Source: Flavobacterium sp. 1 | GTDB taxonomy: Bacteria > Bacteroidota > Bacteroidia > Flavobacteriales > Flavobacteriaceae | NCBI RefSeq assembly: GCF_002797935.1 | Contig: NZ_PGER01000001.1 | Coordinates: 3,162,001 to 3,226,000, forward strand | Length of the DNA stretch: 64,000 bases | Reading direction: 5' to 3' | Shown here: one piece after another, positions 1 through 8,624 of the stretch | How positions within the stretch are numbered: the stretch's first letter is position 1 | How the letters are laid out: each line of letters starts with the position of its first letter | Position numbers and translations under genes: made by a program | The notes under the pieces: generated by a model | Seen by the model: the letters and a program-made list of their open reading frames with translations, nothing else | The model's database searches: none | What the model was told of the DNA's origin: nothing

Positions 1-518
1 AAAGGATCATCCATATCTTTTAAAGTTGTATAGGCTTGAATAGCGTATCCCCACATACCACGTATCTCGCTGTTTTCATAATTTTTAACAAGATCAGCAT
101 TTAATCCGATATCACTCAAATGCAGGCTTTTTTTACCGTTGATAGCAATCATATCCATCTCGATATAATTACCATAAAAAGCGATTTTCAGATTATCATC
201 AAGCGCTGTTGGCAAGTTCAAATCGACCGACAGACCATTTGCGGAGCCAGCTGGTAAAATTCCGAGAATTACATCATGTTTTTCTATTGCTTCAGCAACC
301 ATTTTTATAGTTCCATCACCGCCGGCAACTAAAATTCTTTCAGGCTGATAATTATTATATAGTTCTCTTATCTTAATTAAATCGCCCTCTCCAGTAGTTT
401 CATATAAAATGAGTTCCAAATTTTCTTTTTCTGTAAAAAAACTGACCTCCTCTACAAATTGAGTTTTATCAACATCGCCTGATATTGGATTTACTACCAT
501 GATAATACTCTTTTTCAT
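1..518 (-). CDS. Diacylglycerol/sphingosine kinase-family lipid kinase, partial (C-terminus outside window)
   Basis: The ATG on the minus strand at 518 opens a frame that stays open to the window edge (172 codons seen). It reads MKKSIIMVVNPISGD, then a GGDGT nucleotide-binding motif near residue 87 and GILPAGSAN near residue 110, the signature of the DAGK catalytic (LCB5/YegS) family. Members phosphorylate diacylglycerol or a related lipid with ATP at the inner membrane face. It is divergent from an App1-type phosphatidate phosphatase gene starting 63 bp away, which would catalyse the reverse step. The substrate cannot be told from sequence, and the C-terminal half is missing here. Confidence 0.85.
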   Translation of the reverse strand, partial: MKKSIIMVVNPISGDVDKTQFVEEVSFFTEKENLELILYETTGEGDLIKIRELYNNYQPERILVAGGDGTIKMVAEAIEKHDVILGILPAGSANGLSVDLNLPTALDDNLKIAFYGNYIEMDMIAINGKKSLHLSDIGLNADLVKNYENSEIRGMWGYAIQAYTTLKDMDDP

Positions 519-581
519 AATTTGGGTTAGTATGTAAATTAAAAACAATAAATTTAATGATAATAAAACCAATCATATCAC

Positions 582-1547
582 ATGAAGCCTTTTTTAAAAT
601 TATACCGTGGATATGCCAATGAACAGGAACTCATTGTTATGGGGCATGTATTTAATTCCAACAAAGTCAAGGATTATGATTATAAAAAAAATAATTTCAA
701 AAATGCGGCAGCGATAATTAATTTATTCCGAACAAAAACACAAGCAAATGCTGATGTGTATCTAAAGTATAAAAATTCAACAATCCGTACAAGAACATTA
801 AATGACGGTTATTTTAAATTTTGCATTCCTGTTGATGCTGCAGTTGGTTTTGGCTGGATTGATTATGAAGTAAGCATTATACACAATAATGAAAGCATCG
901 CAGAAAAAGGAAGTTATATTCGCCCTACTCAAGGCAGTCTTGGAATTATATCAGACATTGATGACACTTTCTTAGTTTCGTACACATCAAATCCTTTTAA
1001 AAAACTGTATGTCTTATTGTTTAGAAATGTAAACAGCAGAAAAATCTACCGAAATGTAGTTTCCCATTATCAAGCCTTAAGTTCTGCAGGCAGAAATAAT
1101 AAAAACGAACAGAATGCATTTTTTTATGTATCAAGCAGTGAATGGAATTTATATACTTTTATAATTCGCTTTACCGAAATTCATCAATTGCCCAGAGCGG
1201 TTTTATTGCTAAAAGATATTAAAACTAGTTTAAAAGATTTTGTTTTCACAGGCAGAGGAAGCCATAACCATAAATTTGAAAAAATAAAACATATTCTGGA
1301 ATTTTATCCAAATCTGAAATACGTTCTGTTAGGCGACGATTCACAGGAGGATCCATATTTATATGAGAATATCTGTAAAATTTTCCCCGTAAATGTAAAA
1401 GCTGTTTATATCAGACAGACAGGGAGTTCTAAATCAGAAAAAGTAATAGCAGCTCTAAACAATTTAAAAGAATTAAATGTTGAAATCTGTTATTTTAAAA
1501 ACAGTGAAGAAGCTATTGAACATTCAAAAAATATTGAAGTTATTTAG
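582..1547 (+). CDS. App1-type phosphatidate phosphatase domain protein (DUF2183)
   Basis: This 321-residue protein has no signal peptide. Residues about 10-115 look like a beta-rich N-terminal domain. A DIDDT motif at 125-129 matches the DxDxT catalytic signature of HAD-type phosphatases, and GDDSQEDP near residue 250 is the conserved C-terminal motif of the DUF2183/App1 family. Yeast App1 removes phosphate from phosphatidic acid to give diacylglycerol. The divergent neighbour is a lipid kinase that may do the opposite, so the two may set a phosphatidate/diacylglycerol balance. That pairing is inference. Family assignment is fairly firm, the bacterial substrate is not. Confidence 0.8.
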   Translation: MKPFLKLYRGYANEQELIVMGHVFNSNKVKDYDYKKNNFKNAAAIINLFRTKTQANADVYLKYKNSTIRTRTLNDGYFKFCIPVDAAVGFGWIDYEVSIIHNNESIAEKGSYIRPTQGSLGIISDIDDTFLVSYTSNPFKKLYVLLFRNVNSRKIYRNVVSHYQALSSAGRNNKNEQNAFFYVSSSEWNLYTFIIRFTEIHQLPRAVLLLKDIKTSLKDFVFTGRGSHNHKFEKIKHILEFYPNLKYVLLGDDSQEDPYLYENICKIFPVNVKAVYIRQTGSSKSEKVIAALNNLKELNVEICYFKNSEEAIEHSKNIEVI

Positions 1548-1591
1548 TGACAGAATGCTAAATACAAACCTAAACTCGATTATTATTTTTT

Positions 1592-1706
1592 AGGAGCAGA
1601 AAGATTGGGCATTTTAGGAAATATCGTCCCGCTATCCGTTACAATCTTTGTGGGCTGAACCCCAGCCCACAAAGGATTTTCACTTCAATCGGGGCTAAGG
1701 AGAGGT
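1592..1706 (-). repeat. Modular intergenic repeat, copy A
   Basis: Read on the minus strand this starts TTAGCCCCGATTGAAGTGAA, passes a hairpin with perfect 12-bp arms (1646-1657 and 1663-1674, loop of 5), then TTGTAACGGATAGCGGGACG and a tail ending in CTTTCTGCTCC. The same ends and tail occur at 44677-44781, and the ends at 16019-16164. It lies between two convergent genes. Confidence 0.8.
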
Positions 1707-1757
1707 GTTTTGCTTTTTTAACCACATTACCTAAAAAAATAATCCAAATTTTATAAA

Positions 1758-1782
1758 AAAAGCTCCAAAAATGGAGCTTTTC
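1758..1782 (-). terminator. Rho-independent terminator of the ABC-F gene
   Basis: Inverted repeat AAGCTCCA-aaaa-TGGAGCTT, followed on the minus strand by a run of T. It begins directly after the stop of the ABC-F gene. Confidence 0.75.
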
Positions 1783-1784
1783 TA

Positions 1785-3695
1785 TCATTTAAAATTATCA
1801 ATTTCTTCCTGAACAATTTCCCAGTCCAAAAGTAATTTATCCAATTCTGCTTTCTTTTTGTTATACGCTATAAAAAAAGAAGCATCTTCAATATGTTTGT
1901 CATAATTGGAAGCCAGCAATTTATCATCGTGCTGAATGTCTTTTTCCAATTGTTTAATCTGACTTTCTATTTTACTCAACTTATTTTGCAGAGCTTTTCC
2001 TTTTTTCTGATCTTCATAGGACGCTTTATTGCTTTCTTTAGGAGCTGCCGCTTTAGCAATATCTTTTTTCTCTACTTCACGCATGTTTTCCAAATTGCGC
2101 TGTTCCAAGAAATAATTAATATCCCCTAGATATTCTTTGATTTTTTGATCTTTGAATTCATAAACGATGTTAGACATTCCCTGCAGAAAATCCCTATCGT
2201 GAGAAACTAACAATAATGTTCCTCCAAATTTTTGCAGAGCAGCTTTCAAAACATTCTTAGATTTTATATCCAAGTGATTGGTAGGCTCATCCATCAGCAA
2301 AACATTAATAGGCTGCAATAATAATTTACACAGTGCCAAACGGTTTCTTTCACCTCCAGAAAGCACTTTTACCTTTTTCTCTACATCATCGCCACGAAAC
2401 AGGAAAGAACCCAGCATATCGCGCACTTTCATTCGGTTTGTATCCATTGCTGCATCTTCCATTGTCTGTAGCAAAGTAATCTCACCGTCTAAATATTCGG
2501 CTTGGTTCTGGGCGAAATAGCCCAATTGTACATTGTGACCTAATTTAATCGAACCTTGGTATTCAAATTCGTCAACTATAGCTTTAATAAAAGTCGATTT
2601 CCCTTGACCATTTTGACCGACAAAAGCAATTTTGCTGCCGCGCTCTACTAATAAACTGATCTCTTTAAGAATCGTTTTATCACCATAACTTTTGGTAACA
2701 TTTTCAGCTTCAACAACTACTCTGCCTGGCTCTTTCGAAACTGGAAATGAAATATTCATAACCGAATTATCGTCTTCATCAACTTCAATACGTTCTACTT
2801 TATCCAGCTTTTTGATTAACGACTGCGCCATCGAGGCTTTAGAAGCTTTGGCTCTAAATTTCTCAATTAACTTCTCCGTTTCTTCAATTTTCTTAGCCTG
2901 ATTTTTCTGGGTAGCCAATTGCTTTTCACGAATTTCATGACGCAGTTCCAGATATTGAGAATACGGTTTATTGAAATCATACGCTTTACCTAGCGAAATT
3001 TCTATAGTTCTATTCGTCACATTATCTAAAAACATTTTATCATGCGAAACAATAACCACAACTCCAGGATAATTGCGTAAAAAACTTTCCAGCCAAATAA
3101 TACTTTCAATATCCAAGTGATTCGTAGGCTCATCCAGTAATAATACATCGTTTGACTGCAATAATAATTTGGCCAATTCGATACGCATTCTCCAACCTCC
3201 CGAAAAAGTTTCAGTTTGGTTGTCAAAAACTTCTCTTTTAAAACCCAGACCCAAAAGAATTTTTTCGGTGTCCCCAACATAATTATAACCACCTAACAAT
3301 TCAAAACGATGGGTGTAATCAGACAGGTCTTCTATAATTTGACTGTATTCTTCACTTTCATAATCAGTTCGGGTTACTAATTGATGGTTAATTTCGGCTA
3401 ATTTTTTCTCTACAATTTTGATTTCGGTAAAAGCTTCGTAAGCTTCTTCCAAAACGGTTCTGCCTCTTTCAAAATCAATATCCTGACGCAAAAATCCCAA
3501 ACGAATTTCTTTCTCCTGAGAAATCACTCCAGAATCCGGAGCAAAATCTCTAGCCAGCATTTTGAGCATTGTCGATTTCCCTGCACCGTTCTTTCCAACA
3601 AGACCTACACGGTCACCTGCACCCAATCGAAAAGTAACTTCTTCAAACAAATATGAACCACCAAACGAAACCGATAAATTATGTATATTAAGCAT
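1785..3695 (-). CDS. ABC-F family ATPase (ribosome-associated type)
   Basis: The 636-residue protein carries two ABC ATPase domains in tandem and no membrane segments, the ABC-F layout. Domain 1 has Walker A GKNGAGKST at about 34-42, signature SGGWR and Walker B LLLDEPTNHLD. Domain 2 has Walker A GQNGQGKST near 358, signature LSGGERNR and LLMDEPTNHLD. A basic linker of about 80 residues lies between them, and a charged coiled coil forms the last 90 residues. ABC-F proteins act on the ribosome (EttA, Uup, YbiT, or antibiotic protection). Housekeeping is more likely here because no resistance genes are near, but the subfamily cannot be fixed by eye. Confidence 0.9.
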   Translation of the reverse strand: MLNIHNLSVSFGGSYLFEEVTFRLGAGDRVGLVGKNGAGKSTMLKMLARDFAPDSGVISQEKEIRLGFLRQDIDFERGRTVLEEAYEAFTEIKIVEKKLAEINHQLVTRTDYESEEYSQIIEDLSDYTHRFELLGGYNYVGDTEKILLGLGFKREVFDNQTETFSGGWRMRIELAKLLLQSNDVLLLDEPTNHLDIESIIWLESFLRNYPGVVVIVSHDKMFLDNVTNRTIEISLGKAYDFNKPYSQYLELRHEIREKQLATQKNQAKKIEETEKLIEKFRAKASKASMAQSLIKKLDKVERIEVDEDDNSVMNISFPVSKEPGRVVVEAENVTKSYGDKTILKEISLLVERGSKIAFVGQNGQGKSTFIKAIVDEFEYQGSIKLGHNVQLGYFAQNQAEYLDGEITLLQTMEDAAMDTNRMKVRDMLGSFLFRGDDVEKKVKVLSGGERNRLALCKLLLQPINVLLMDEPTNHLDIKSKNVLKAALQKFGGTLLLVSHDRDFLQGMSNIVYEFKDQKIKEYLGDINYFLEQRNLENMREVEKKDIAKAAAPKESNKASYEDQKKGKALQNKLSKIESQIKQLEKDIQHDDKLLASNYDKHIEDASFFIAYNKKKAELDKLLLDWEIVQEEIDNFK

Positions 3696-3770
3696 GTATT
3701 AATTATTTTATTCCTTTATGAATTAGTAAATTTGGTCTTTCTAAAAACAGAAAAATTAAATTTTTTGCAA

Positions 3771-4151
3771 ATGTTAAAAAAAGGATCCAAACTATATAGC
3801 ATTTTAACAGGAACTTGTCCAAAATGCATGAATGAGAGTATGTATGTAGACAAAAATCCTTTACATTTAGGATCAGTACTCAAAATGAATGACCATTGCA
3901 GCCATTGCGGACTAAAATATCAGATTGAACCTTCTTTCTTTTATGGAGCTATGTATGTAAGCTATGGTTTGAATGTTGGAGTTGGAATTGCCACTTTTAT
4001 CATATCTTATCTTATATTTAAATCCAGCATACAAACATCTTTCATAGCTATCATTGCTGCATTAATTATATTGTTTCCAATAGTATTAAGATGGTCAAGA
4101 AACATTTACATCAACATGTTTGTTAAATATGACCCGCCAACTAAAATCTAA
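3771..4151 (+). CDS. DUF983 family membrane protein with zinc-ribbon-like N-terminus
   Basis: The frame is open from 3681, but the ATG at 3771 gives the expected start MLKKGSKLYS and clears the divergent ABC-F start. The product is 126 residues. Two CxxC pairs, CPKC (near 17) and CSHC (near 43), could bind a metal. Two hydrophobic helices follow, about 62-80 and 84-102. This is the DUF983 pattern; the function is unknown. Its TAA directly abuts the stop of the convergent FAD oxidoreductase gene. Confidence 0.8.
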   Translation: MLKKGSKLYSILTGTCPKCMNESMYVDKNPLHLGSVLKMNDHCSHCGLKYQIEPSFFYGAMYVSYGLNVGVGIATFIISYLIFKSSIQTSFIAIIAALIILFPIVLRWSRNIYINMFVKYDPPTKI

Positions 4152-5210
4152 TTACGATTTTCCTTTACGTTTGTTGGTAAATCTTTTAATATCAATTTCC
4201 TTATCCAGCAAGATACAATTTTCGATATTATCATACAACGCTTTGGCCATAGCCGGACCCAGCATCACACCGCGAGTTCCCAATCCGTTCAAGACATGAA
4301 CCCTTTTATATTCTGAATGAGTTCCCACTAATGGTCTCCTGTCTCTAACGGTTGGACGGACTCCAGCATAGTGTTCAATTATTTCAAACTCACAGGAAAC
4401 AATCTCTTTAATCCTGTCAATTAATACCTTTTTTCCTTCTTCTGTGGGTAAATCAGTTTTGTCTTTCCAATTATAAGTTGCACCAACTTTAAACAAATCA
4501 TTGCCTAATGGCAAAATGAAAACACTGGTATTGACTATGACATCAAGTTTCAAATCAGGAGCTTTAATCACAAACAATTCCCCTTTCGTCCCATCTAAAG
4601 GGAGTTCATTAAAAAAAGGATTAGCATGCAAACCAAAACCTTCTGCAAAAACAATATGCTTAGCTTCAAGATTCTTATATAAAACTCTATCTTCTTCAAC
4701 AATTAAAGCATCATAATCAAAAGTTTCGTTTAGCAAAAGTTGGCGAGACAACAGAAAATCATGATACTTAGAAAGCAGTGAAGCTGTATCTACAAATCCA
4801 GTCTGCAGTACTTCTCCATAACCGAAAGGAGAATCGATACCTTCATATTCATTAAAACACAAAGAAGTCGATAAAAAAGGAGCTAAAGCTACTTTATCAG
4901 AGGCTGCAAACCAGTTATTTTGCTCCTCTATAGAGAAAAACTTTCTTAATATAGGAACTTTAAAATCAAACTTATTAGGTATCCTGCTACTTAAATTAGA
5001 ATAAAAATCAGTCATTAATTCCAATTGTTCTTTAGCTTGCCATACTTCACTAAATCGCTTTAAAATAACAGGATTGTATAATCCTCCAGCAATTTTCGAT
5101 GAATTTTGAGAGTCGTTGTTAAAAACAACAAAACTTTTTTCATGAAGCAATGCCCTTTCACAAAATGAAATCCCAGCCAAACCAGCTCCAACAATTATAT
5201 AATCAATCAT
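4152..5210 (-). CDS. FAD-dependent oxidoreductase of the D-amino acid oxidase (DAO) fold
   Basis: The 352-residue soluble protein opens MIDYIIVGAGLAG, a Rossmann FAD site with GxGxxG at residues 8-13. Near the C-terminus, GVRPTVRDRRP followed by LNGLGTRGVMLGP matches the second FAD-contact region of DAO-fold enzymes such as glycine oxidase and ThiO. The substrate is unknown and no thiamine or amino acid genes flank it. It lies downstream of gldN, the place a gldO duplicate can occupy in other flavobacteria, but a terminator (5234-5265) separates it from the gld operon. Confidence 0.8.
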   Translation of the reverse strand: MIDYIIVGAGLAGISFCERALLHEKSFVVFNNDSQNSSKIAGGLYNPVILKRFSEVWQAKEQLELMTDFYSNLSSRIPNKFDFKVPILRKFFSIEEQNNWFAASDKVALAPFLSTSLCFNEYEGIDSPFGYGEVLQTGFVDTASLLSKYHDFLLSRQLLLNETFDYDALIVEEDRVLYKNLEAKHIVFAEGFGLHANPFFNELPLDGTKGELFVIKAPDLKLDVIVNTSVFILPLGNDLFKVGATYNWKDKTDLPTEEGKKVLIDRIKEIVSCEFEIIEHYAGVRPTVRDRRPLVGTHSEYKRVHVLNGLGTRGVMLGPAMAKALYDNIENCILLDKEIDIKRFTNKRKGKS

Positions 5211-5233
5211 GAATAAAAAAATATTAAAGAAAA

Positions 5234-5265
5234 CAAAAAAACTCTTACTTTATTTAAGTAAGAGT
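5234..5265 (-). terminator. Rho-independent terminator after gldN
   Basis: Perfect 10-bp arms ACTCTTACTT/AAGTAAGAGT (5241-5250 and 5256-5265) around a 5-nt loop, followed by a T tract on the minus strand. It closes the gldKLMN operon. Confidence 0.8.
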
Positions 5266-5288
5266 TTCTTTTAAAATAATGTATGAAA

Positions 5289-6278
5289 TTAGTAATTCCA
5301 CATATCGTGTTCAAAGTCACGAATTTTGTCTTTGATTCTATCCGATTCCAATAATTGATTCAAAGCGTTTTCATTCACATACTCAGTAATAAGACGGTCG
5401 CCATAAACATTTTCTTCTTTGTATATAATTCCGCTGAACTGACGTGAATCTAAAATTCTATCAAAAGATATTGGCATCGAAGAATTTTTTTCATTGAATG
5501 CTAAATATTGATGCAAATAATCACGAATAGATGGATAAAATATCCAAAACAAATCAATATAATCAGGATTTTCAGTTCCTACTTCTCTTGCTTCAGGAGC
5601 AATCGGGCAAATGCCCAATAAACGATATTTCAATTCACTTTGGCGTTTGTCAAAATACCAGTATCCTTTCAATTTGTATCCCGTAATATCCTGAGACGTA
5701 AGCTCTCTCTTATCAATAAATTGAGCATCTAAAACTTTAGCAACAGGAACAGTAGCAGGACCAACCACTTTTACTTTTTTACCTTTAACAGTTTTATAAG
5801 TAATCGACGATTTTGCTTTTGGATAATACAAATCTCTATTGGCATTTACTTCTTCTCTACCAGCATTTGTAGTATCAATGTAAGTGAAAGAACTGCTCAT
5901 GTCTTTGAATGTCTTTTTAGTATTAAAATAATCATCAGCATACACCTCAGTTATTTTATTAGCTTTAATACCTTTAATTAAAACATCAAACAATGATCTT
6001 CTGTCTTTTCCTATATTAGTAGAATCAATTGGAAAATAAAGAGGAAAATTAAATCTTTCACTCAAATCAATTATCTCCCAAGTAGTTTTTCCCATTAATA
6101 TATCTCTATCATCAACATAACCATAAGCTAAAGGCTTATCATTATCAAGAGATATTTGAGATTTAGTCTTAACACCTATTTGCTCAGGAGTTTTAGCATT
6201 AAGCAAATTAGACTGTGCAAATGAAGAAAAACTCCCTGCAACTAATGCAATAACTACTACTAAATTTTTAGTCTTCAT
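5289..6278 (-). CDS. gldN: Gliding motility / type IX secretion protein GldN
   Basis: The 329-residue protein has a signal peptide (about residues 1-21, ending SFAQ) and no further membrane segment. It is last in the gldK-gldL-gldM-gldN order typical of Bacteroidota. With GldK, GldN forms the large periplasmic ring under the outer membrane in T9SS (PorN in Porphyromonas). Length and content, including the ICPIAPEARE and DLFWIFYPSIR segments, fit the family. Its start lies 45 bp after the gldM stop, so it should be co-transcribed. F. johnsoniae carries a nearby paralogue, gldO; none is seen here. Confidence 0.95.
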   Translation of the reverse strand: MKTKNLVVVIALVAGSFSSFAQSNLLNAKTPEQIGVKTKSQISLDNDKPLAYGYVDDRDILMGKTTWEIIDLSERFNFPLYFPIDSTNIGKDRRSLFDVLIKGIKANKITEVYADDYFNTKKTFKDMSSSFTYIDTTNAGREEVNANRDLYYPKAKSSITYKTVKGKKVKVVGPATVPVAKVLDAQFIDKRELTSQDITGYKLKGYWYFDKRQSELKYRLLGICPIAPEAREVGTENPDYIDLFWIFYPSIRDYLHQYLAFNEKNSSMPISFDRILDSRQFSGIIYKEENVYGDRLITEYVNENALNQLLESDRIKDKIRDFEHDMWNY

Positions 6279-6323
6279 CTTTATTAATTATTAAGTTATT
6301 TAAGTAAATAGTAACTTAAATAT

Positions 6324-7883
6324 TTATTGTATTTCGTAAATTACTGGTGCAGTTCTTGAAAGCATTATATCAGATCCAACCAATTTAGTTTTAATATCAG
6401 AAATCGTAACTTGATCACCTCTAGTTGCTCTCGCTAAAGCAGCTTTACATTGTGAATTAACTCTGTCTCCAGAAACAATTACCGCTGCTTGACCAGCAAC
6501 TTTTAATGTAAATCCAACAACATTCAATTGAACATTAAAATCAAAATCTAGTAATTTTGCAGAAACTTGAGAAACTTCTAAACGGGATTTTGCACCTTTA
6601 ACAGTTCCAACGTCTCCTGCGATTGCACCAACTGGAGCAGGTATACCTTTAATTCTGAAAGATCTTTTATCAGATACTTTAGAGCCATCAGGCAAAGTAC
6701 CTGTAACATTAATAACCACTTCAGATCCTTGACCTGGATTCATGTTATAACTACCAGCTTTACCAGCACGACTTAATCCTGGTGCAGAAGCACTCACTTT
6801 ATCATCGGAAACACCAGCAAATGAAATAGTCATTGGATTAATAACACCTCTATAAACAACATTCATTTTATCTGCAGAAATAGTTGCTGAATTTGGTTTT
6901 GGCACAACTACATAGTTACCTATAATAGGAATTGCCACTGGCTTCCCGTCTTCCATAAAAGTAAAGTTACCATTAATGTCGTGTTCTCCAACATTTCCAG
7001 CACCAAAACTAAAATCAACTTGACCATCATGTAAAGCAGTTGCCAAATTTAAATCACCTCCGTTTACAACAACCTTAGTTGGCACTGTAGATTTATCAAA
7101 ACGTCCTAAAACGATTTTTCCTTTTACAGCTTCACCAGCAAAGAAAGCTGATTTTTCAGGAATTACAATAGCAGTATAGTTTTTCATTGACGCAGCTGCA
7201 ACCGCAGTTGAACCAGTTAATCTGCCTAAAATTTGATTTTCAATAGTATTAACATCATTTTGAATAGCTGTTAATTTTGCTACTGAAGCAATTAATGGAA
7301 AATGCTTAAAATTATAATCTAAATTATTTTTAGTAACACCTTCCTTATCTTTAATATCTCCAGTATTAAATTTAGTATTAAATTCAGTTAGGATATCCTT
7401 GAATTTAGGATCAGTTCCCAATGCAGACTTAACAGCCGTTTTATATGCCTCAATTGCATTTAAAACTTCCTTCCCTTTTGCTGACAATCCATCACCGCTA
7501 AACCATGATTCATCTAATTTTGATGAATTATCCATAGTCTCATATGGTAATTTACCATCTTTTTCTCTTACAATATCTTTAGTAAAACCTAATTTAAGCG
7601 ATTCTACATATTTATAAAAAGTAGTTGTAGCTACTGCTACTTTTTTACCAATTTCATTAGGAACTTGATATTGCTCTGGTTTATCTTGAGCTTTAAGATC
7701 TAAGTCCGCTAAAATAGCCTCATTAGAAGTTAATGCTAAACCATTTGCAGTTTCAAATCTCTCGTTTATTAATCCAAAAGCTGATAAAACTTCTTTGGAC
7801 ATATTTAATGCTAACATCGCGATGAAAACCAAATACATAAGGTTAATCATCTTCTGTCTAGGGGTTAATTTTCCTCCTGCCAT
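6324..7883 (-). CDS. gldM: Gliding motility / type IX secretion motor protein GldM
   Basis: The 519-residue protein starts MAGGKLTPRQ, then one membrane helix at about 13-32, then a long periplasmic part made of alpha-helical and Ig-like beta domains. GldM (PorM) forms the asymmetric shaft of the proton-driven GldLM motor and reaches across the periplasm towards the GldKN ring. Arg9, just before the helix, is at the position reported from memory as important in the F. johnsoniae motor. The PVGAIAGDVGTVKGAKSRLE segment opens the usual C-terminal domain. The gene is 49 bp downstream of gldL. Confidence 0.95.
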   Translation of the reverse strand: MAGGKLTPRQKMINLMYLVFIAMLALNMSKEVLSAFGLINERFETANGLALTSNEAILADLDLKAQDKPEQYQVPNEIGKKVAVATTTFYKYVESLKLGFTKDIVREKDGKLPYETMDNSSKLDESWFSGDGLSAKGKEVLNAIEAYKTAVKSALGTDPKFKDILTEFNTKFNTGDIKDKEGVTKNNLDYNFKHFPLIASVAKLTAIQNDVNTIENQILGRLTGSTAVAAASMKNYTAIVIPEKSAFFAGEAVKGKIVLGRFDKSTVPTKVVVNGGDLNLATALHDGQVDFSFGAGNVGEHDINGNFTFMEDGKPVAIPIIGNYVVVPKPNSATISADKMNVVYRGVINPMTISFAGVSDDKVSASAPGLSRAGKAGSYNMNPGQGSEVVINVTGTLPDGSKVSDKRSFRIKGIPAPVGAIAGDVGTVKGAKSRLEVSQVSAKLLDFDFNVQLNVVGFTLKVAGQAAVIVSGDRVNSQCKAALARATRGDQVTISDIKTKLVGSDIMLSRTAPVIYEIQ

Positions 7884-7932
7884 TTTTTCTAATTAGTTTA
7901 TTATTAAAATTAAAATATAGTTAAAAAACTAA

Positions 7933-8562
7933 TTATCCTTTATTACTCATTGCAGAAAGCATACCGCCATAAACATTATTCAAAGAAGCAATATTTGCAG
8001 TCATTGATTGCATTTGTTCTTTTAATTTGCTTGCGTTTTCAGCTATTTCTTTATTTGCTTCAGTATTTCTGGAAGCACTTTCTAATTGTATTTTATATAA
8101 ACTATTTAAAGATTCCATTTGGGCAGCTGCCATAGACAATTCTTCGCTGTATTTTTTTGTTGCTGCAATTGAATCAACAGTTGGAGAAATATTTCTTGAA
8201 GCATCTTCGAAATTACGAATGCTACTACCAAGACTGCTCATTAATTCACCGTCAATTTTTGCTTCTTTCAACAAAGCATCTAATTTTGAAGATAACATTC
8301 CGTCAGCATCATCAGAAACAACTTCTTTTTTATCGGCTTTCTCACCACCAGCTAATTCAGGATATACTAAAGACCAGTCTAATTCATGATCTACAGGTTC
8401 GAATGCTGAAAGAGCAAAAATAAAAGCTTCAGTACAAAGACCAATTATTAATAACGCACTTGCTCCAGGATAATGTTGAATTTTGAAAAGTGCTCCAATA
8501 ATTACTACTGCCGCTCCCATACCATAGGTAAAATTCATTGCTTTTTTGCTCAATAATGCCAT
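7933..8562 (-). CDS. gldL: Gliding motility / type IX secretion motor protein GldL
   Basis: The 209-residue protein has two N-terminal membrane helices (about 10-28 and 35-53), then a cytoplasmic coiled-coil-rich tail. Helix 2 holds a single acidic residue, Glu45 (CTEAFIF), the candidate proton-coupling glutamate of the GldLM motor. Tyr13 and Lys27 in helix 1 sit at positions reported for F. johnsoniae; the glutamate is four positions earlier than the Glu49 I recall, which fits a shorter loop. GldL (PorL) surrounds the GldM helices as the stator-like ring. The gene begins 62 bp after gldK. Confidence 0.95.
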   Translation of the reverse strand: MALLSKKAMNFTYGMGAAVVIIGALFKIQHYPGASALLIIGLCTEAFIFALSAFEPVDHELDWSLVYPELAGGEKADKKEVVSDDADGMLSSKLDALLKEAKIDGELMSSLGSSIRNFEDASRNISPTVDSIAATKKYSEELSMAAAQMESLNSLYKIQLESASRNTEANKEIAENASKLKEQMQSMTANIASLNNVYGGMLSAMSNKG

Positions 8563-8624
8563 CTTTTAAAAATTTTAAAGTTAATTTATAGGTTATTTTA
8601 TTTAATTGATTTAGGAATTCTCTA

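Noticed and set aside
7950-8423. Several open frames opposite gldL, and similar ones opposite topA, miaB, groEL and pnp
   Set aside because: They are antisense shadows of well-supported genes, with unlikely amino acid content and no family motifs.
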